A stretch of 5,188 nt of DNA from Candidatus Woesearchaeota archaeon (GCA_023259315.1 JAHFQL010000087.1:1-5188), one strand, 5' to 3'. Shown: positions 1 to 5,084, counted from the first letter of the stretch. Notes: generated by a model not told the origin, from the letters alone. Translations and numbers: made by a program.

Positions 1-1035
1 AGTTTTGATTGGGATTATGTAAGCTTTTGTATTTGTTTTTTGCCTTGTTTTTTGCTTTTCAATAATTGCGTCATAAATCCTGTCAACGCCAAAGCTTACT
101 CCTGCAGCTGGATAGTTTCCCTTGTCCAGGAAAGCTCCAATCATGTTGTCATATCGGCCACCGGCACAAACAGAGCTTTTAATGCTGCTGTTTTTCAAAA
201 ATGCTTCAATAACAGTGCCTGTGTAATATGCCAAGCCTCTTGCCAGAGAAACATCAAATTCAGCTTCAAAATTTAGATTTTTTAGAAAATCAAGCAATTG
301 CCCTATTTCATCTAATCCCTTTGATTCTTTTAATATATTTTTTAATTGATTAATTTTTTGCTGGTTGCTTCCGTTAATGTTTATTATGTCAATTATTTTA
401 TTGATTTTTTTATCATCAATTTTTTGCTCTTTCAATTCATTTTTCACAACATTAATTCCAAATTTTTCCAGTTTATCAATTGATAGAATAACAGACTCTT
501 GTTTGATTTTTTCAATGCCGCAATAATTCAAAACATCATTCAGCAATTTTCTGTTGTTGACTTTGATGATAACTTCAAAATTGAACTTGCAGAAGGCAAC
601 ATAAATCAATGCAATTATTTCGGCATCTGTTGCCATTGACGACGAGCCAACAACATCAACATCGCATTGGGTAAACTGCCTGTATCTTGCAGAGGCAACT
701 GGGCCATCTCGAAAAACTTCTCCAATCTGGTATCTTTTGAAAGGCATTTTTATTGTTGGGTTCATTCCAACATATCTTGCCAAAGGGACTGTTAGATCAT
801 ACCTCAATCCAAGCTCCCTGTCGCCTTGGTCTTTTAGCTTGAATGTTTCCTTCAATATTTCAGCTCCACCTGCATATTTTGAAGCAAGAACATCAAGTTT
901 CTCAATAATTGGAGTCTCTAAAGGAGCATATCCATAAATCTCAAAAACTTCCTTTAGAGTATTAACTATCTTATCCCTAACTATTATATCTTCCGGTGAA
1001 AAATCACGTGTTCCTTTTGGCAGTTGAAGGTTCAT
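1..1035 (-). CDS. hisS: Histidyl-tRNA synthetase, C-terminus cut off by the window edge
   Basis: Cytoplasmic class II aminoacyl-tRNA synthetase that charges tRNA-His with histidine using ATP. The minus-strand frame stays open from the ATG at 1035 to the left edge (345 codons). Visible landmarks: KGTRDF near residue 7, RYDLTVP at 78-84, motif 2 (FRDGP...ARYRQF, 108-121) followed by QCDVDVVG, the histidine-specific LARGLAYYTG (264-273, catalytic Arg266), GGRYDN (292-297), and motif 3 GVSFGVDRI (312-320). The C-terminal anticodon-binding domain has only just begun, so roughly 75-90 residues lie outside the window. The motif 2 region resembles eukaryote/archaeal HisRS. The usual Asp of RGLDYY is Ala269 here. 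All catalytic motifs are present, so it reads as a true HisRS and not HisZ. There is no Shine-Dalgarno, and a TATA-like box lies about 28 nt upstream, which fits a leaderless start. It follows the HisG-like gene after 36 nt. Confidence 0.96.
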   Translation of the reverse strand, partial: MNLQLPKGTRDFSPEDIIVRDKIVNTLKEVFEIYGYAPLETPIIEKLDVLASKYAGGAEILKETFKLKDQGDRELGLRYDLTVPLARYVGMNPTIKMPFKRYQIGEVFRDGPVASARYRQFTQCDVDVVGSSSMATDAEIIALIYVAFCKFNFEVIIKVNNRKLLNDVLNYCGIEKIKQESVILSIDKLEKFGINVVKNELKEQKIDDKKINKIIDIININGSNQQKINQLKNILKESKGLDEIGQLLDFLKNLNFEAEFDVSLARGLAYYTGTVIEAFLKNSSIKSSVCAGGRYDNMIGAFLDKGNYPAAGVSFGVDRIYDAIIEKQKTRQKTNTKAYIIPIKT

Positions 1036-1057
1036 ATCAAATCACATTTTTATTGTT

Positions 1058-1070
1058 GTTTAAATAATTT
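1058..1070 (-). promoter_or_regulatory. Putative TATA box of hisS
   Basis: The minus strand reads AAATTATTTAAAC here. The core TTATTTAAA is centred about 28 nt before the hisS ATG, the spacing expected for an archaeal promoter giving a leaderless mRNA. It lies just after the stop codon of the upstream gene, so hisS may be transcribed separately as well as by read-through. AT-rich background weakens the call. Confidence 0.4.
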
Positions 1071-1071
1071 A

Positions 1072-1818
1072 TCAAAGTGTTCTATCTATAACTTGTCCCA
1101 TATCAATTTCTGTTGCCATCTTTTCAAGCAAACCCGGACCGTCTGTTCTCAATGGGGAAGTTACCACTAAGTCGCTGAATCTTATTACTTCAATTATCTT
1201 TAGTCCATTTTGATCTATTGTGTCAATTGTAGTTCCGCTGTAAACTGTATCAATGCAGCAATCAGCAGCATCTCTTGCGACCCTATCTTCTAAATCACCC
1301 GAATAAATTTTCAATTCATATTTTCTACCGGTTAATAAAGGACTCTTTGAAAGGTATAACCTACCATTATACTCGTATTTGGTATTTATAGCTACCCGTG
1401 CTTCAATTGATGCATCTTTAATTTGACCTGTTCTATTTATAATTGAAAGAGCAGGTCTTCTGAATTTAGCTTCCTCATCATACCAATCATAAGTATTCTC
1501 AATCTTAAGTGTATTTTTAGGGTTTCTAAGGCGATACTCGTCAAGCAAATCATCACCAGTTACTCCTAGCACAACTCTATCATTTCTAAATTCGTCCACA
1601 ACAATTTGTGGTATGTCTTCTCCTCTTCTCAACCACAAATTAAAATCACCTAATTTCAAAGTAGTTTTATCTAATTGTTGTGCCTTGTCTAAATCAAGCC
1701 CTGCTTCCCTTAAAACTTTCCAGGCATAGCCTTTAAGGCCTGTATTTTTAGGTATGACTAATACAGCTACTCTTTCTCCTGTTGCTCCGATTACATCGTA
1801 AATATTTTCTCGATACAT
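1072..1818 (-). CDS. HisG-like protein (ATP phosphoribosyltransferase catalytic-domain homologue)
   Basis: A 248-residue protein that I match to the HisG catalytic fold. HisG condenses ATP with PRPP in the first step of histidine synthesis. Matches: GLKG...LREAGLDL (27-43; HisG has KGRL and a following AGL), LRRGEDIP (63-70; HisG VRxxDIP), LGVTGDDLLDE (84-94), GDLE (174-177; HisG GSVE/GSLE), and the PRPP-binding region with ADCCIDTVYSGTT (185-197) then NGL (204-206) and IIEVI. That loop is about three residues longer than the usual TGxTLxxNGL. No C-terminal regulatory domain is apparent, so it resembles short-form HisG, although it is longer than the usual 200-210 residues. It is the only gene here with a strong Shine-Dalgarno, and it starts 29 nt after tRNA-His and ends 36 nt before hisS, which suggests co-transcription from the tRNA promoter. 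No other his gene is visible. Family membership is fairly secure; enzymatic activity is not. Confidence 0.75.
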   Translation of the reverse strand: MYRENIYDVIGATGERVAVLVIPKNTGLKGYAWKVLREAGLDLDKAQQLDKTTLKLGDFNLWLRRGEDIPQIVVDEFRNDRVVLGVTGDDLLDEYRLRNPKNTLKIENTYDWYDEEAKFRRPALSIINRTGQIKDASIEARVAINTKYEYNGRLYLSKSPLLTGRKYELKIYSGDLEDRVARDAADCCIDTVYSGTTIDTIDQNGLKIIEVIRFSDLVVTSPLRTDGPGLLEKMATEIDMGQVIDRTL

Positions 1819-1825
1819 TTTTTAG

Positions 1826-1831
1826 CCCTCC
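1826..1831 (-). promoter_or_regulatory. Shine-Dalgarno of the HisG-like gene
   Basis: The minus strand reads GGAGGG, with 7 nt between it and the ATG at 1818. It supports that start codon and contrasts with the other protein genes, which have TATA boxes at leaderless spacing. It fits a gene translated from the inside of a transcript that begins upstream, at tRNA-His. Confidence 0.8.
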
Positions 1832-1847
1832 GTAGTTGATTAATTAG

Positions 1848-1919
1848 GGCAGCAGAGGAGAATTGAACTCCTGTCTGACGAGCCACAGTCGCCTATTCTG
1901 CCGCTGAAATACTGCTGCC
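1848..1919 (-). tRNA. tRNA-His (anticodon GTG), no intron
   Basis: The acceptor stem GCAGCAG pairs with CTGCTGC. It is extended by an encoded G-1 (position 1919) facing discriminator C73 (1848), the histidine identity pair, so G-1 need not be added after transcription. D arm: TTTC, loop AGCGGCA, GAA, with a U10-U25 mismatch. Anticodon stem GGCGA/TCGTC closes the loop CTGTGGC, giving GTG. T arm AGGAG, TTCAATT, CTCCT. CCA is not encoded (C then TAA). The 5' flank is AT-rich (1920-1960) with several TATA-like stretches, but no single clear box. The gene lies directly upstream of the HisG-like gene and then hisS, the enzyme that charges it. Confidence 0.95.
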
Positions 1920-2139
1920 AAGTCTTTAAATTTAAAAATAAAAATAATAGATTTTAAACTAAACAATGCTAGAACTTAGCAATGATGATGTATAGAAATA
2001 ATACTAAAGAACTTGAAATCGTTCGAATTCTTAGAGTTGGAACTATTTAAACCAGAATTAATTTTACTTGATATGAAGACAACCAACTCGTTTCATAAGA
2101 ATAAGAGAATAGGTTTTATATTTAAATCTTTTTATTTTG

Positions 2140-2182
2140 TCAAAAACCGCCAAAATTAATTATAAATAGTGCCGGTTTTTGA
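2140..2182. repeat. Inverted repeat with 10-bp arms around an AT-rich loop
   Basis: TCAAAAACCG (2140-2149) is exactly complementary to CGGTTTTTGA (2173-2182), with a 23-nt spacer rich in A and T (AATTAATTATAAATAG). One more pair forms after a C-C mismatch. Both strands read CGGTTTTTG going outward, so it could act as a U-tract terminator in either direction. It could also be a relic of a small mobile element. The right arm runs into a 10-bp palindrome, GAGCATGCTC (2181-2190). Confidence 0.6.
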
Positions 2183-2188
2183 GCATGC

Positions 2189-2232
2189 TCGGAAATCACA
2201 ACAAATATATCATTGATATTTGTGATTTCCGA
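2189..2232. repeat. Hairpin just downstream of vapC
   Basis: TCGGAAATCACA (2189-2200) pairs perfectly with TGTGATTTCCGA (2221-2232). After a 3-nt bulge (ACA), AATAT (2204-2208) pairs with ATATT (2216-2220), leaving a 7-nt loop. The vapC stop codon lies only 7 nt away, so on the vapBC transcript this would fold as a 3' stem-loop. No U-run follows it directly, so an RNA-stabilising or processing role is at least as likely as termination. Confidence 0.65.
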
Positions 2233-2239
2233 CATGTCA

Positions 2240-2632
2240 CTAATAAGTTTCAACTTTCAATCCTTTGACTCTTGAGAAATGTTTTGCATTTTTTGTTAGA
2301 ATACTGCAGTTGTTCGAAAGGCATATCCCCGCTACCATGGCATCAGTAAGTTGAATCTCCTGTCCCGTCTTTTTTAAATGTGTAGCTATTTCTGCCGTAT
2401 TATACGCACCTGCATGGTCAAGAGGCATATTCGACATAGAGTCGAAAAACTCCTGAGCTAATATAAATTCCTTTTGAGGTATTTGTTTTTTAATTAATAT
2501 TCCATAAAGGACTTCAAGATAATTCACTTCGGTCGATACTACATTCTCTCCTTTTAATGATTCCATCTTAAGAACAGCATTTTGTTCTTGCCTGAGAAAA
2601 TCGACGATGAAATTACTATCAAGGCATATCAT
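2240..2632 (-). CDS. vapC: VapC-family toxin, PIN-domain ribonuclease
   Basis: Toxin half of a type II toxin-antitoxin pair. PIN-domain VapC proteins are Mg-dependent ribonucleases, often cutting tRNA or rRNA. The 130-residue length is typical. Expected acidic metal-binding positions are present: Asp5 in LDSNFIVDFL, Glu40 in NYLEVLYG, and Asp97 in LTDAMVAG. The C-terminal motif TKNAKHF (113-119) has His118 where many family members have Asp, with Asn115 before it; I believe this variant is common in one VapC subgroup. The ATG at 2632 immediately follows the antitoxin's TAA with no intervening base, and a weak AAGGGA lies in the end of vapB, so the two are translationally coupled. The cellular RNA target cannot be read from the sequence. 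Confidence 0.93.
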   Translation of the reverse strand: MICLDSNFIVDFLRQEQNAVLKMESLKGENVVSTEVNYLEVLYGILIKKQIPQKEFILAQEFFDSMSNMPLDHAGAYNTAEIATHLKKTGQEIQLTDAMVAGICLSNNCSILTKNAKHFSRVKGLKVETY

Positions 2633-2884
2633 TTAGATTCCCTTAACTTTCCGCGCAATGTTTTTCCACGCGTCTTTACCGAGCTTTTCTATATTCTTTT
2701 TTATTTCATCAGCTTCCTCATCACTCATGCCTTTCCATGCGCCTGCAAACTTCATAAGCTCCTCCACATTACCCTTCTTCTTATACGTCCTTAAGATTAC
2801 TTCCGAAAAGCTCTCGTCTTTTTTCTTATTGCTAGCCAAAGTTTTATACGCTTCTTCCGTTACAGTTATTGTTTTTACGGTCAT
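2633..2884 (-). CDS. vapB: VapB-type antitoxin (CopG-like, archaeal VAPB family)
   Basis: An 83-residue antitoxin expected to neutralise the downstream VapC and repress its own promoter. The N-terminus MTVKTITVTEEAYKTL is a short beta strand followed by helix, as in ribbon-helix-helix antitoxins. SFSEVILR (25-32) matches the conserved second-helix signature of this archaeal family. The C-terminal half is a charged helical tail (FAGAWKGMSDEEADEIKK, 46-63) of the kind that wraps the toxin. I chose the ATG at 2884 because a TATA box centred about 27 nt upstream puts transcription start there. In-frame ATGs at 2890 and 2908 would add a few residues, but 2908 lies at or inside the TATA box. The same frame stays open to 3115, but that extension runs through the promoter and under the opposite gene, so it is not real. 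It overlaps nothing and abuts vapC. Confidence 0.92.
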   Translation of the reverse strand: MTVKTITVTEEAYKTLASNKKKDESFSEVILRTYKKKGNVEELMKFAGAWKGMSDEEADEIKKNIEKLGKDAWKNIARKVKGI

Positions 2885-2909
2885 AAACATATGTTTATGT
2901 TTAAACATA
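2882..2909. promoter_or_regulatory. Palindromic operator of vapBC
   Basis: Two overlapping perfect palindromes: an 18-bp one (2882-2899, CATAAACATATGTTTATG) and a 14-bp one (2896-2909, TATGTTTAAACATA). Together they give four half-sites of ATGTTTA/TAAACAT. They cover the predicted transcription start, the vapB ATG and the downstream edge of its TATA box. This is where a ribbon-helix-helix antitoxin would be expected to bind and block transcription. Binding itself is inferred. Confidence 0.75.
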
Positions 2910-2921
2910 TATAAAACTTTC
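2908..2921 (-). promoter_or_regulatory. vapBC promoter (BRE and TATA box)
   Basis: The minus strand reads GAAAG then TTTTATATA: a purine-rich BRE-like element followed by a good archaeal TATA box. The TATA centre is about 27 nt before the vapB ATG at 2884, which predicts a leaderless transcript. The AT block also reads as TATA-like on the plus strand. Confidence 0.7.
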
Positions 2922-2941
2922 GGTTGGGAAATATCAACAAC

Positions 2942-2953
2942 AAAATTTAAATT
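2942..2953 (+). promoter_or_regulatory. Putative TATA box of the serine protease gene
   Basis: AAAATTTAAATT, with core TTTAAATT centred about 26 nt before the GTG at 2976, preceded by an A-rich BRE-like stretch. The spacing predicts a leaderless mRNA and supports the GTG start, which has no Shine-Dalgarno. Confidence 0.5.
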
Positions 2954-2975
2954 CTGAAATACTTTTGTAAGAATT

Positions 2976-3797
2976 GTGGAGATATTAAGAAGGGATTTTT
3001 TGAGAGGAAGCACAGCATTGGCTTTAGGCTCGCTTTTGCTTGAGGGCAGAGTAAGTGAAGCGTTCTGCAATGTGCCAACAAATTTAAGACTTCTTCCGGA
3101 AATTTTCAAAGCCACTGTCAGGCTTTCAAGCGCAACATACCATAACGGCGCACCGGTGTCGAATGAGAGAAGTGGAACAGGTTTTATTTACAAATACGAA
3201 AATGGATATTGTTATGTTGCCACAAATCGTCACGTTGCTGTAAACGAGGAGATGGAAAGAGACATGCCTTTTGAGCACAGAACAGCTATTGCTGAATATG
3301 GTACTCCAATACCTTTAGAGCTAGTTGCCGCAGACTACAAACGCGATGTCGCTGTGCTAAGGACAAGTTATGATTTGTCAGATGTAACGTTTGAGAATTA
3401 CAGAAGTATAATCGGCAAGATAGAAGACTGCAAGCGAGGCGACGAAGTCTGCTTTGCAGGATATGGTGGAAAGGATTTTGAATTTTCCAAGGGAAGCTTG
3501 TATGAAACAGATTTTCATGATACAAGCGACGGCATGGACCATAGAGACAGCATTTTTGTTGCGCCAATTTTTCCAGGAATGAGCGGCAGTCTACTTTTTA
3601 GAATAGTCGATCAAGATATTCAATGGATTGGTATAGTTCACGCAATCAACAAAAACAAACCATTAGACCAAATGCGGCTTTCACCACATAGCTTTAAAGT
3701 TTATAGCAAGGTAAGACAAGAATGTCCAACTGGCAGGATTTTTCCAGGGTTTGCGATACAAATTTCTGATCTTGAAGATGTTTTACTTTCAGCTTAA
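2976..3797 (+). CDS. Tat-exported trypsin-like serine protease
   Basis: A 273-residue peptidase of the trypsin/HtrA fold, predicted to work outside the cytoplasmic membrane. The N-terminus carries a twin-arginine signal (RRDFL, 5-9, then hydrophobic STALALGSLLL), so it should be exported folded by the Tat system. Cleavage is probably near residue 29, but no clean AxA site is visible. Catalytic triad by motif: His86 in TNRHVA, Asp124 in RDVAVL, and Ser203 in PGMSGS, with SGTGF (66-70) forming the usual first strand. No PDZ domain follows, so it is a stand-alone protease domain. Six cysteines are scattered through it, and I assign no disulfides. The start is GTG: the frame is closed by a TGA at 2955-2957 and there is no ATG between. 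It diverges from vapBC and converges with bud32. Substrate unknown; structural or quality-control roles are both possible. Confidence 0.88.
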   Translation: MEILRRDFLRGSTALALGSLLLEGRVSEAFCNVPTNLRLLPEIFKATVRLSSATYHNGAPVSNERSGTGFIYKYENGYCYVATNRHVAVNEEMERDMPFEHRTAIAEYGTPIPLELVAADYKRDVAVLRTSYDLSDVTFENYRSIIGKIEDCKRGDEVCFAGYGGKDFEFSKGSLYETDFHDTSDGMDHRDSIFVAPIFPGMSGSLLFRIVDQDIQWIGIVHAINKNKPLDQMRLSPHSFKVYSKVRQECPTGRIFPGFAIQISDLEDVLLSA

Positions 3798-3801
3798 AAA
3801 T

Positions 3802-4410
3802 CTAACTTCCTTTCCTCGCACGATATCTTCCTCTTTTTTCGACAATTTCAAGTCTTTTCAAAGTTTCATTGCTGTTTTTTGCCTCTTTTTTATATGCATC
3901 AACAGCGCATCTAAAACATCCTTCCCAGATTTTATAATGCTTTGACTCAAGTCCTTCTTTCAGCAAGTGCAAATCAACTGCCTTGTCTTCAGCTTTTTCA
4001 GAAAAAAAACTTAATCCAAAATCAATGAAATAAATCTCTTTGTTCAAAATCATATTTGAAGTCGTCAAATCTCCGTGAATTATTGAATTGTTGTGCAATA
4101 TTGCAACTTTTTTTCCGATTTCACTGCATAATTTTTTTTGATTTAATTTTTCTAGAACATCTTTTACAAGTTTTCCATCAATCTTTTCAATTATCAAATT
4201 TTCCTTTTCATCATTTTTTATGAGTCTTGGAGCCGGAAAATTAATTGCCTGTAATTTTTGCAGTATTTTTGCTTCCCTTCTCGTCCTGAATCCTCTTAGC
4301 TTTTCATCAATTTCTTTTATCCTGTAGGATTTTTTAAAGCGATTCTTTAGGATTTTATTTTCTATTAAGAATAATTTTGCTTCTGCACCTTGAGCGATTA
4401 GTCGAGACAT
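3802..4410 (-). CDS. bud32: Bud32, KEOPS complex atypical kinase/ATPase
   Basis: Small atypical kinase (202 residues, typical for the stand-alone archaeal form) that supports Kae1 in the KEOPS complex, which makes N6-threonylcarbamoyladenosine at A37 of ANN-decoding tRNAs. Landmarks: QGAEAKLF (7-14) nucleotide loop, the basic stretch YRIKEIDEKLRGFRTRRE (29-46), catalytic loop IHGDLTTSN (111-119, Asp114 and Asn119), metal-binding IDFGLS (129-134), and the diagnostic basic tail RGRYRARKG near the C-terminus. It is not fused to Kae1, unlike in several euryarchaea, and no Kae1 gene is in view. The ATG at 4410 puts QGAEA at the expected distance from the N-terminus. There is no Shine-Dalgarno; a TATA-like box is about 24 nt upstream. 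It ends 4 nt from the convergent protease gene. Confidence 0.96.
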   Translation of the reverse strand: MSRLIAQGAEAKLFLIENKILKNRFKKSYRIKEIDEKLRGFRTRREAKILQKLQAINFPAPRLIKNDEKENLIIEKIDGKLVKDVLEKLNQKKLCSEIGKKVAILHNNSIIHGDLTTSNMILNKEIYFIDFGLSFFSEKAEDKAVDLHLLKEGLESKHYKIWEGCFRCAVDAYKKEAKNSNETLKRLEIVEKRGRYRARKGS

Positions 4411-4429
4411 TTTTATTAATATTTTTAAT

Positions 4430-4437
4430 AATTTTAA
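4430..4437 (-). promoter_or_regulatory. Possible TATA box of bud32
   Basis: The minus strand reads TTAAAATT, centred about 24 nt before the bud32 ATG, in the 50-nt gap after the deaminase gene. The whole gap is AT-rich, so this is a weak call; read-through from the deaminase gene is equally possible. Confidence 0.3.
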
Positions 4438-4460
4438 TTGTACTGTATTTCTCCTTGAAG

Positions 4461-4952
4461 TTAGGAATCGGTAACCCTAGTCTGGGGTATCCTTCTATGG
4501 TGGTCCATAAGTTCTTGTTTAATCACGTAATCAAGCCCACTATATTCCATAACATCTACTCCACGGTCTCTTAGATATTTTATTCCACGTCCATTAGCAG
4601 ATGGTAAACTATCAATCAACGCTACCACAACAGTATGAATGCCTCTTTCTACAATTAATTCGCAGCAAGGTTTAAAAATATGGACCCTATCATCACCAGT
4701 GCAGGGCTCTAAGGTTGTCAATAAATAGCCTCCATCTGCAAAGTTTCCGGCATTATCTAAAGCCATTCTTTCCGCGTGTATTATCAAAGAAGTATTATCC
4801 AAGAAATTTTTACTGCCCTCTCCTACTAATTCTCCGTCTTTAGACAATACTAGTGCTCCAACGTATGGTTTTCTAATATTTAGCGGTATCATCTTAGCAA
4901 GTGTTATACATCTTTCCATGTATTTTTTTATATCTGCTTCTTTTAATTCCAT
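4461..4952 (-). CDS. Stand-alone RibD-type zinc deaminase
   Basis: A 163-residue member of the cytidine deaminase superfamily. Closest by eye to the deaminase half of RibD, which acts on a pyrimidine intermediate of riboflavin synthesis. Matches: YMERCITLAK (11-20), KPYVGALVL (28-36; RibD has NPxVGxVIV), GELVGEGS (40-47), HAERMAL (59-65; zinc ligand His59 and proton-shuttle Glu61), TLEPC (80-84; zinc ligand Cys84), then KPCCELIVERGI (94-105), where Cys96 or Cys97 is the third ligand. Past this, VVVALIDSLP and NGRGIKYLRDRGVDV follow the RibD pattern. The gap between the two zinc cysteines is 11-12 residues, against 8 in RibD. The C-terminal reductase domain of full RibD is absent. Substrate uncertain: a riboflavin intermediate, a free nucleotide or an RNA base are all possible. 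Its own TATA box gives a leaderless start; bud32 follows after 50 nt. Confidence 0.82.
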   Translation of the reverse strand: MELKEADIKKYMERCITLAKMIPLNIRKPYVGALVLSKDGELVGEGSKNFLDNTSLIIHAERMALDNAGNFADGGYLLTTLEPCTGDDRVHIFKPCCELIVERGIHTVVVALIDSLPSANGRGIKYLRDRGVDVMEYSGLDYVIKQELMDHHRRIPQTRVTDS

Positions 4953-4970
4953 TTTCTTAAAAAACTATCA

Positions 4971-4980
4971 CTTTTATATT
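4971..4980 (-). promoter_or_regulatory. TATA box of the deaminase gene
   Basis: The minus strand reads AATATAAAAG, centred about 24 nt before the ATG at 4952. It is a good match to an archaeal TATA box, and there is no Shine-Dalgarno, so the message is probably leaderless or nearly so. It lies 31 nt past the end of tRNA-Gln. Confidence 0.6.
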
Positions 4981-5046
4981 ATCAAATACCTAAATTTTAC
5001 TCACAGTTTAATAGCCCCGGGCAGATTCGAACTGCCGTCAGAGCCT

Positions 5047-5068
5047 TTCTATTGCATTTTTCGTACAA
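5047..5068 (-). other. tRNA-Gln intron 2 (anticodon loop, canonical 37/38)
   Basis: 22 nt after G37. Folding by eye: anticodon stem GGGCC/GGCTC outside, central helix CTCT with ATAG (3 of 4), bulge GG^T, intron stem TGTA with TGCA around the 7-nt loop CGAAAAA, bulge AA^A. This is a complete bulge-helix-bulge with cuts after the second base of each bulge, the substrate of archaeal tRNA splicing endonuclease. Confidence 0.88.
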
Positions 5069-5084
5069 CCAGAGGGCCCTATGC

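Larger units (their letters stand above)
1920..2239. other. Gene-free interval between tRNA-His and vapC
   Basis: About 320 nt of AT-rich sequence. No convincing coding frame: the longest ATG frame I followed (2073-2159, plus, 28 codons) has no ribosome site and an unremarkable composition. The right part (2140-2232) holds two inverted repeats listed separately. The left part (1923-1965) is probably the tRNA-His promoter. TATA-like sequences on the plus strand at 2114-2127 and 2159-2168 could drive a small RNA, but this is unproven. A box C-like ATGATGA at 1982 has no box D partner. Confidence 0.6.

Noticed and set aside
40..276. Plus-strand frames within the hisS region (also 737-937)
   Set aside because: They are antisense to conserved HisRS motifs on the minus strand.
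2018..2035. T-loop-like GTTCGAATTC suggesting a tRNA remnant
   Set aside because: The flanks do not form a 5-bp T stem, and no acceptor or anticodon arm can be built.
1982..2050. Possible C/D box guide RNA starting at ATGATGA
   Set aside because: No CUGA box D or D' is found at usable distance, and no terminal stem pairs around it.
2073..2159. 28-codon plus-strand frame
   Set aside because: No Shine-Dalgarno and no similarity I recognise; its end overlaps the inverted repeat.
2189..2232. Hairpin as a bacterial-type intrinsic terminator for vapBC
   Set aside because: No U-run follows on the minus strand, and archaeal termination relies on U-tracts more than hairpins. I kept it only as a structural repeat.
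2885..3115. N-terminal extension of the VapB frame (160 residues in total)
   Set aside because: It passes through the vapBC promoter and operator and lies opposite the start of the protease gene. The 83-residue form from 2884 already has the full family length.
4451..4456. GGAG on the minus strand as ribosome site for bud32
   Set aside because: It lies about 40 nt before the bud32 ATG, far outside functional spacing.
4465..4490. Imperfect inverted repeat GGTAACCC/GGGTATCC
   Set aside because: It lies inside the deaminase coding sequence with only 6 of 8 pairs, which chance explains.
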